Of a stretch of DNA of 5,936 nucleotides, positions 1 through 4,092 are shown in pieces. This DNA is from W0P28-013 sp051878315 (lineage in GTDB: Bacteria; Bacteroidota; Bacteroidia; Bacteroidales; Paludibacteraceae). How positions within the stretch are numbered: position 1 is the stretch's first letter; the number at the start of each line of letters is the position of its first letter. The notes beneath the pieces are model-generated. The model was given only the letters and a program-made list of their open reading frames with translations, was not told where the DNA came from and did no database searches. The translations under genes and the position numbers were made by a program. Location of the stretch: the NCBI GenBank assembly GCA_051878315.1, contig JBJEJW010000010.1, positions 1-5,936 on the forward strand. Direction: 5' to 3'.

Positions 1-6
1 AGCACC

Positions 7-24
7 GCCGCGGCTGCCCGCGGC
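7..24 (-). terminator. GC-rich hairpin downstream of the FISUMP lipoprotein gene; possible terminator stem
   Basis: Seven perfect base pairs (GCCGCGG at 7-13 with CCGCGGC at 18-24) enclose a four-base loop. The hairpin lies about 30 bases past the stop codon of the minus-strand lipoprotein gene, where a terminator would be expected. The bases that would hold the T-run (below position 7) show none before the window ends, so an intrinsic terminator cannot be confirmed. It could equally be a stem in a following gene or a chance GC-rich palindrome. Confidence 0.3.
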
Positions 25-55
25 ATTTGCCCTACCTGCCGACGAAAACGAGGTA

Positions 56-733
56 CTATTCTCCAAAAAGAACAGGGCGGACGGATTGACCGTAGTAGCG
101 GTAGTCGTCGTTCCTGTACACGCTGCCCGAGGTGAAGTACAAGTCCCACGCGAAGTCCGGGTAGTCCGAGTAGAGCGAACTCGACCAATAGCGGCCGTTG
201 GAGCCCGCGCGGCGCAAGTCATCGTCGTAGCGATAGCCCGCCGCAGGGAGAAAAATGGCATTACCATTGGTCAGGCTGGTTACTATGTAACCATGAACGC
301 CTATACCCTTATAATCATCCGTCCATTTCCATGCGCACTTTTCACGCAATTCTGTCCATTCGGCATCGGTAGGCATACGCCACGCACCGCCCCAGTTGGC
401 ACGGGCAGCGTCTCTATCCAATGGTAAAACAGACGGATTAGAAGAATAAGAATAATTAGACTCCGAGTACGAAGATTTTGGCTCGGTTTCGCCCCAAGCG
501 AAGTAGTCGCCGGAGCCTTCGGGGCGCACCGCACCTACGTTGTGGGTAGCCCACTTTACACTCAGACCGAGATCCACCCACTCGTAACCGTTTTCGGTGT
601 TGGCGGCAGTGCCGTTATCGCCGTTTTGGTCATTGTTGCCGTTTTGCCCGTTGTCGGGGCCGTTTTGCGGTTCGCAGGCGGCAAAGGCCGCTGCCACGCA
701 GCACAAGGCTGCAAAAAATTTTAGTTTTTTCAT
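56..733 (-). CDS. FISUMP-domain (Fibrobacter succinogenes major paralogous) lipoprotein
   Basis: A 225-residue predicted lipoprotein. The N-terminus has two lysines, a hydrophobic stretch (about residues 6-19) and a lipobox ending AFAAC, with Cys20 as the acylated residue. A flexible Asn/Gly/Gln/Asp-rich linker (about 21-48) follows. The folded part begins near residue 49 with YEWVDLGLSVKWAT and continues with NVGA, WRMPTDAEWTEL (118-129), LPAAGYRY (162-169), RYWSSSLYS (181-189) and a closing QSVRPV. These motifs are the hallmarks of the FISUMP/DUF1566-like family, which is abundant and highly paralogous in Bacteroidetes and thought to adopt a C-type-lectin-like fold. The protein probably sits on the outer membrane or cell surface. 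Its ligand is unknown. The ATG at 733 is chosen because it gives a complete signal peptide. The gene looks more GC-rich than the rest of the window, which may mark a rapidly diversifying or acquired gene. The family call is firm; the function is not known. Confidence 0.85.
   Translation of the reverse strand: MKKLKFFAALCCVAAAFAACEPQNGPDNGQNGNNDQNGDNGTAANTENGYEWVDLGLSVKWATHNVGAVRPEGSGDYFAWGETEPKSSYSESNYSYSSNPSVLPLDRDAARANWGGAWRMPTDAEWTELREKCAWKWTDDYKGIGVHGYIVTSLTNGNAIFLPAAGYRYDDDLRRAGSNGRYWSSSLYSDYPDFAWDLYFTSGSVYRNDDYRYYGQSVRPVLFGE
611..664 (-). repeat. Degenerate short repeat encoding the Asn/Gly linker of the lipoprotein
   Basis: Several imperfect copies of a unit close to gccgttttg (plus strand) run through this stretch. 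They encode the NGQNGNNDQNGDNG linker between the lipidated cysteine and the FISUMP domain. Linkers built this way can gain or lose units by slippage and so vary in length between strains without breaking the reading frame, although units here are not all of equal size. The repeat is visible directly; variability is inferred. Confidence 0.5.
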
Positions 734-811
734 TGTCTCAATTTATTTTCAGTTGCCTCCACTTCAATCGGCTATCGGCATTCTCCGCAGTACCATAAGA
801 TTTTGTATTAG

Positions 812-1023
812 GTGAGCGCATAAAAAAAGCGTGGTACTTAAAACTGTATCCCGCTCTTTTGAGGTATTTGGCGTAACCTTAGGCTAACAAGATAAGTTAA
901 AGCCCACGCTACGAGCGTGAGCATTCCAGCACTTATCTTTCCAGCCTTCTTAAATCGCCAAATTTTCAAAAGAGAAAGAATAAAGCAAAAACGCTTTTCC
1001 CATTATTTTCAAGATACGCACAC
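812..1023 (-). ncRNA. Candidate structured ncRNA, 6S-RNA-like rod
   Basis: A gene-free stretch folds back on itself as one long interrupted helix. The pairings, from outside in, are: GTG-x-GCG (812-818) with CGC-x-CAC (1017-1023); AAAAGCGT (825-832) with ACGCTTTT (991-998); CTCTTTTGA (854-862) with TCAAAAGAG (966-974); ATTTGGCG (866-873) with CGCCAAAT (956-963); AGGCT (881-885) with AGCCT (943-947); AAGATAAGT (889-897) with ACTTATCTT (931-939); and an apical hairpin CACGCT/AGCGTG (905-910/914-919). Between the second and third helices is an open region of 21 and 16 bases. A closing stem, a central bubble and a long terminal arm in about 175-210 nt is the architecture of 6S RNA, the regulator that binds RNA polymerase by mimicking an open promoter. 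The minus strand is favoured because a seven-T run (828-822) closes the 3' arm and a good promoter lies upstream. The 6S identity is inferred from shape only. A leader of the lipoprotein gene or a fold-back element remains possible. Confidence 0.55.
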
Positions 1024-1036
1024 GAAGTTACTCGTG
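1021..1036 (-). other. Small hairpin between the promoter and the rod structure
   Basis: CACGA (1021-1025) and TCGTG (1032-1036) pair perfectly around a six-base loop. It lies inside the transcript predicted from the promoter at 1090-1120, on the 5' side of the rod. It competes with the outermost rod pairing for positions 1021-1023, so the two structures are mutually exclusive there. It may be a 5' stabilising stem, part of a longer precursor, or chance. Confidence 0.35.
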
Positions 1037-1089
1037 CTTCTATTCCATAGGCAAAAATGTTTTTTTGTTGTTTATTTCGGTTATCGCTG

Positions 1090-1120
1090 CAAAGTTACAA
1101 CAAACTTTTCGAACTATCAA
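1090..1120 (-). promoter_or_regulatory. Bacteroidetes-type promoter reading towards the candidate 6S-like RNA
   Basis: On the minus strand TAACTTTG (1097-1090) matches the -7 consensus TAnnTTTG exactly. TTG (1120-1118) lies 20 bases upstream in the -33 position, inside a T-rich stretch. Initiation would fall near 1083. This leaves about 85 bases before the core stem of the rod, so the primary transcript would carry a 5' extension or be processed. The only gene further downstream on this strand is the FISUMP lipoprotein, whose start codon is about 350 bases away. Confidence 0.6.
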
Positions 1121-1190
1121 CAAAAAGACAGCAAAAAAAAGCCGGAGAACTATAGCACACGTGAGAAGAGGTCGGTCGCCAAAAAACGGC

Positions 1191-1231
1191 AAAAAATAGC
1201 GACAAATAACTGATTACCAATTATTTGTCGC
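1191..1231 (-). terminator. Intrinsic terminator of the tRNA-Gln gene
   Basis: An 11-bp perfect inverted repeat (GCGACAAATAA at 1199-1209 with TTATTTGTCGC at 1221-1231) surrounds an 11-base loop. On the minus strand it is followed at once by TATTTTTT (1198-1191), and a second six-T run lies just beyond. The hairpin starts nine bases after the last tRNA nucleotide. Position, stem and T-tract together make a convincing rho-independent terminator for the tRNA transcript. Confidence 0.85.
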
Positions 1232-1240
1232 TTCGAGCAG

Positions 1241-1312
1241 TTGCCTAACCCGGAATCGAACCAGGATCCTCGGTACCAAAAACCGGTGTACTAGCCATTA
1301 TACTATTAGGCA
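1241..1312 (-). tRNA. tRNA-Gln (anticodon UUG)
   Basis: The minus strand folds as a complete 72-nt cloverleaf. The acceptor stem is TGCCTAA with TTAGGCA. The D stem is GTAT/GTAC with GG in its loop. The anticodon stem is CCGGT/ACCGA around the loop TTTTGGT, giving anticodon TTG. The variable loop has four bases, and the T arm is CCTGG-TTCGATT-CCGGG. The U1-A72 pair and the anticodon arm resemble E. coli tRNA-Gln. The CCA end is not encoded and must be added by nucleotidyltransferase. The top pair of the anticodon stem is a C27-A43 mismatch and the discriminator base is A73. The gene has its own promoter and terminator, so it is a single-tRNA unit. Confidence 0.93.
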
Positions 1313-1341
1313 ATACCACAATTCCTTTCGGTTTTGCGGTG

Positions 1342-1373
1342 CAAAGGTACTGCTTTTTTTGTTACCCACCAAA
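1342..1373 (-). promoter_or_regulatory. Promoter of tRNA-Gln
   Basis: On the minus strand TTTG (1373-1370), exactly 20 bases, then TACCTTTG (1349-1342) fit the Bacteroidetes consensus without a mismatch. Initiation would fall near 1335, giving a short 5' leader of about 20 bases before the tRNA, to be removed by RNase P. Confidence 0.8.
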
Positions 1374-1400
1374 TTTTTTTCGCATTTTTTTATCATTACC

Positions 1401-1431
1401 TTTCATATTCGGCAAAAATACCGTATCTTTG
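1401..1431 (+). promoter_or_regulatory. Promoter of the CYTH-lipoprotein-queG operon
   Basis: TATCTTTG (1424-1431) matches the TAnnTTTG consensus. A TTTC element (1401-1404) stands 19 bases upstream in the -33 position, one mismatch from TTTG. Initiation near 1438 would give a leader of about 109 bases before the ATG at 1547. It is divergent from the tRNA-Gln promoter and the two -33 regions are only about 27 bases apart. Confidence 0.75.
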
Positions 1432-1488
1432 CAGTATTAACCCAAGCCAACAGACACGCACAAGAGCGGCATTGACGCATTGTTTGCA

Positions 1489-1507
1489 TGGCACGCATTC
1501 AGTGCCA
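1489..1507 (+). other. Hairpin in the 5' leader of the CYTH operon
   Basis: TGGCAC (1489-1494) and GTGCCA (1502-1507) pair perfectly around a seven-base loop, about 40 bases before the CYTH start codon. There is no T-run after it, so it is not a terminator. The surrounding leader contains several GCATT repeats. No riboswitch family is recognisable. It may be a leader fold or chance. Confidence 0.3.
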
Positions 1508-1546
1508 AAACACGTGGCGCATCGAAAATACTAACAACCCACAACT

Positions 1547-2011
1547 ATGGCCATAGAGATAGAACGCAAATTTCGTGTCGTTTCCGATGCTTATAAGCGC
1601 ACCGCCTGCGGTACACGCATTGTGCAAGGCTACATCTGCAACGACAAAACACGCATCGTACGCGTACGCATCTACGGCGAACGTGCTTTTTTGACCATCA
1701 AAGACGAAGCTGTAGGCTTTGCACGCCACGAATTCGAGTACGAGATTCCACGTCCCGATGCCGAAAGCATGTTACGCGACATCTGTCAACAACCCGTCAT
1801 CGACAAAACGCGTTACCGCTACCCTGTCGGCAATTTATGTTGGGAGATCGACGAATTTCATGGCGAAAACGAAGGGCTGATCGTGGCCGAATTGGAATTG
1901 CCGACCCTCGATACCACTTTTGAAAAGCCTGCTTTTGTAGGCGACGAAGTTACCGACGATCCACGCTACTACAACGCCAATCTCATCAACCATCCATATA
2001 AAAATTGGTAA
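1547..2011 (+). CDS. CYTH-domain protein, probable inorganic triphosphatase
   Basis: A 154-residue cytosolic protein that spans one complete CYTH domain (CyaB/thiamine-triphosphatase superfamily). The signature ExExK is present as EIERK (Glu4, Glu6, Lys8). Further charged residues of the tunnel active site follow in the expected order: R39 and R41 (VRVR), K52 (LTIK), E62/E64/E66 (EFEYE), the KTRYRY patch (87-92), WEIDEF (99-104) and AELELP (114-119). These coordinate a divalent metal ion and a triphosphate. Bacterial members of this short size characterised so far hydrolyse tripolyphosphate, and less often other triphosphates; class IV adenylate cyclase activity is an alternative but less likely. 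The ATG at 1547 puts the signature at the extreme N-terminus, as usual. It is first in an operon, 17 bases before the next gene. Family assignment is firm; the natural substrate is unknown. Confidence 0.9.
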   Translation: MAIEIERKFRVVSDAYKRTACGTRIVQGYICNDKTRIVRVRIYGERAFLTIKDEAVGFARHEFEYEIPRPDAESMLRDICQQPVIDKTRYRYPVGNLCWEIDEFHGENEGLIVAELELPTLDTTFEKPAFVGDEVTDDPRYYNANLINHPYKNW

Positions 2012-2028
2012 TCAACACACACAACACT

Positions 2029-3144
2029 ATGAAACGATACAATTTACTTATAATCAGCATTTTGATTATTCTCAACGCTTGCCATCGTGCACCACAGTTC
2101 ACCGTCGAAGGCACTATCGATGCTGCAGCCGGCGACACCCTGCACCTTGAGCAAATTACCGATTCGGCCATTTTGTCAATCGATTATGCCGTGCTGCCTG
2201 CCGACGGGCATTTCACCTTCAGTGCCAATCAACCGAATTATCCCGAATTTTATCGTTTACGCATCGGCAGCGAAAGCATCGTGTTTGCCGTCGATTCGTG
2301 CGAGACCATCGGTATCGTGGGACAGAAAAAGAAATTTGCCACCAATTACACCGTTACCAACTCCGAAAACTCGCAAAAAATACAGCAGTTGCGCAATTCC
2401 GGTTTCGAGTTGCAACGAGCCGTCAACACGGCGCACGCCAACAACACTTGGGACAACGCCGAAATAACAGCATTGATAGAACAACACAAAACGCTTGCAC
2501 GCCAAATCATCATGTCCGACACTCGCTCGACAGCCTCATACTACGCTGTAAACCAAATGGTTAACGGTATAAGATTGTTTCAAGTGGACAATCGTCTTGA
2601 CCGCAGTTACATCGGTGCCGTAGCTACAGCCTACAAAGTTTTTATGCCCGAAAATCCACGTACCAAACTCCTCGAACAGCATGTACTTGGTGCTATCAAC
2701 GCCCAAAACATATTGCAAACCGAGGCCGAACTCATCGGTGCTATCGACATCGAATTGCCAAACCGTTTGGGCGAAAATGTCAAATTATCGTCGCTCAAAG
2801 GTAAAGTCGTACTTGTCGATTTTTCGGCATACGCACTCGAACAAGCCACCACACACACATTGTTTTTGCGCGAGTTGTACGACATATACCACGCCGCCGG
2901 TTTTGAAATTTATCAAATATCGCTCGACGAAAACAAATTGTTTTGGTTGGAACAAACACGCACCGTGCCTTGGGTTTGCGTGCGCGACAAACAGGCACCA
3001 AATTGCAAATATCTGCTGTCGTACAACGTGCAAAGCATTCCTGCATGGTTTCTGCTCGACCGCAATGGCGACATCGTGGCCGGCCACGATCTGAAAGCCG
3101 ACAATCTGCAACAATCCATCGAACGCCAACTCGCCAAACCTTGA
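2029..3144 (+). CDS. DUF4369/thioredoxin-like lipoprotein lacking the CxxC motif
   Basis: A 371-residue lipoprotein. The signal peptide has Lys2-Arg3, an Ile/Leu-rich core and lipobox LNAC with Cys18. Residues about 23-110 resemble a DUF4369 domain (FTVEGTI, GDTLHLEQ, then FYRLRIG). A helical middle part follows (about 115-235), then a TlpA/AhpC-TSA-type thioredoxin fold (about 242-371) with LKGKVVLVDF, GFEIYQISLDE, PWVCVRD and a kept cis-proline loop SIPAWFLLD. Where redox-active relatives have WCxxC, this protein reads SAYALEQA (266-273), so both cysteines are replaced (by Leu270 and Ala273 on alignment by eye). It therefore should not act as a disulfide oxidoreductase; a binding or structural role at the outer membrane or periplasm is inferred. 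An ATG at 2029 is used because it gives the signal peptide; the frame is open from a TTG at 2005, which overlaps the CYTH gene. The stop overlaps the queG start, suggesting translational coupling. Confidence 0.88.
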   Translation: MKRYNLLIISILIILNACHRAPQFTVEGTIDAAAGDTLHLEQITDSAILSIDYAVLPADGHFTFSANQPNYPEFYRLRIGSESIVFAVDSCETIGIVGQKKKFATNYTVTNSENSQKIQQLRNSGFELQRAVNTAHANNTWDNAEITALIEQHKTLARQIIMSDTRSTASYYAVNQMVNGIRLFQVDNRLDRSYIGAVATAYKVFMPENPRTKLLEQHVLGAINAQNILQTEAELIGAIDIELPNRLGENVKLSSLKGKVVLVDFSAYALEQATTHTLFLRELYDIYHAAGFEIYQISLDENKLFWLEQTRTVPWVCVRDKQAPNCKYLLSYNVQSIPAWFLLDRNGDIVAGHDLKADNLQQSIERQLAKP

Positions 3145-4052
3145 TTACCGCCGCAGAGATAAAACAGGCAGCATTGCAACTCGGATTCGATGCCTGCGGC
3201 ATTGCACAAGCCGGCAATCTGCCCGACGATGCAGCATATCTGCAAACATGGCTCGCCGGCAATTTTAACGGCGAAATGTCATACATGGAACGCTATGCCG
3301 ACAAACGCGTCAACCCACAACTGCTCTTTGCGGGCGCACAATCGGTCATTGTAGTACTGCTCAACTATGCACCGCCTCATACATTAAACCCAATGCAGCC
3401 GCAGATAGCAAAATACGCCTACGGAACTGATTATCATTTTGTTATAAAAGAAAAATTACGCCAATTACAGCAGTTTATCGACACACGCGCCACACAGCAG
3501 TGTCAAATCTGTTGCGACAGCGCTCCCGTACTCGAACGCCGCTGGGCCGAACGTGCCGGTCTCGGCTGGATTGGTAAAAGCGGCCTGCTTATCAACCCGA
3601 CGCTTGGTTCGTACACTCTGATAGGCGAACTGATAACCACGCTGCCGTTCGACTACGACCAACCTATCGGCAATCGTTGCGGCAGTTGCACCAAATGTAT
3701 GGATGCCTGCCCTACCAAGGCGCTCGTCGAAGCATATCGATGCGATGCACGCAAATGTATTTCGTATCTGACCATCGAAAAACACACCTTGCTGACCGAT
3801 GTCGAAAAAGCGCAATGCGGACGGCACCTATTTGGCTGCGATGCCTGTCTCGATGCTTGCCCGTGGAATAAACGCGCACAGCCACACCACACACCCGCAT
3901 TGCTACCGTCATCCGATTTTTTTGACCTGGATTGGTCGCAACTCTCTGCTTCGCAGTTCAAGAAACGTTTCAGCCATTCGCCATTGCGTCGTGCCGGATT
4001 CAAAAAAATAAAAGAAATGGCAGATTTCATTTTGAACGAAACCCGCCATTAA
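3141..4052 (+). CDS. queG: Epoxyqueuosine reductase QueG
   Basis: QueG is a cytosolic, cobalamin- and iron-sulfur-dependent enzyme that reduces epoxyqueuosine to queuosine at position 34 of tRNAs with GUN anticodons (Tyr, His, Asn, Asp), the last step of the pathway. The 303-residue product is near the length of short family members. Visible motifs are GFDACGIA (15-22), the DSAPVLER block with the likely catalytic acid Asp126, GWIGKSGLLINPTLGSY (142-158), and two [4Fe-4S] sets: Cys180, 183, 186, 190 (CGSCTKCMDACP) and Cys206, 233, 236, 240 (ending CDACLDACPWN). The basic C-terminal part matches the region that packs against the clusters and tRNA. The start is taken as TTG 3141, which overlaps the TGA of the previous gene as TTGA. 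An in-frame ATG at 3045 would add 32 residues that are only a shadow of the upstream gene, and the next ATG (about 3276) would cut off conserved sequence. Product assignment is very secure. Confidence 0.95.
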   Translation: MITAAEIKQAALQLGFDACGIAQAGNLPDDAAYLQTWLAGNFNGEMSYMERYADKRVNPQLLFAGAQSVIVVLLNYAPPHTLNPMQPQIAKYAYGTDYHFVIKEKLRQLQQFIDTRATQQCQICCDSAPVLERRWAERAGLGWIGKSGLLINPTLGSYTLIGELITTLPFDYDQPIGNRCGSCTKCMDACPTKALVEAYRCDARKCISYLTIEKHTLLTDVEKAQCGRHLFGCDACLDACPWNKRAQPHHTPALLPSSDFFDLDWSQLSASQFKKRFSHSPLRRAGFKKIKEMADFILNETRH

Positions 4053-4059
4053 ATTCTCG

Positions 4060-4074
4060 GTTGCGATACGCAAC
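4060..4074. terminator. Convergent intergenic hairpin between queG and rho
   Basis: GTTGCG (4060-4065) and CGCAAC (4069-4074) pair perfectly around a three-base loop in the 40-bp gap between the two stop codons. The hairpin could serve both strands. The following bases are only mildly T-rich on the plus strand (tatttc) and are not a T-run on the minus strand, so termination strength is uncertain. Confidence 0.45.
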
Positions 4075-4092
4075 TATTTCATAACAAATCAA

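Noticed and set aside
86..427. Plus-strand open frame opposite the FISUMP lipoprotein
   Set aside because: It is the antisense shadow of a gene with clear family motifs, and its translation (Val/Arg-rich) resembles no protein family.
812..1023. Interpretation of the rod as a miniature inverted-repeat transposable element
   Set aside because: The outermost pairing is the weakest rather than the strongest, no flanking target duplication is visible, and a promoter and T-run fit an RNA gene better. Not fully excluded without a genome-wide copy search.
917..1213. Plus-strand open frame of 98 codons in the intergenic region
   Set aside because: It runs through the rod structure, the promoter and the tRNA terminator hairpin, is rich in Lys, Phe and Arg as expected from A/T-rich non-coding DNA, and has no recognisable domain.
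2005..2028. TTG start for the thioredoxin-like lipoprotein, overlapping the CYTH gene
   Set aside because: It would put eight polar residues in front of a complete lipoprotein signal peptide; the ATG at 2029 gives the natural N-terminus.
3045..3143. Alternative upstream ATG start for queG
   Set aside because: The extra 32 residues are Arg-rich out-of-frame translation of the lipoprotein gene and have no counterpart in the QueG family.
1241..4052. Functional pairing of tRNA-Gln with QueG
   Set aside because: Queuosine is placed on tRNAs with G34 (GUN anticodons); this tRNA has U34, so it is not a substrate.
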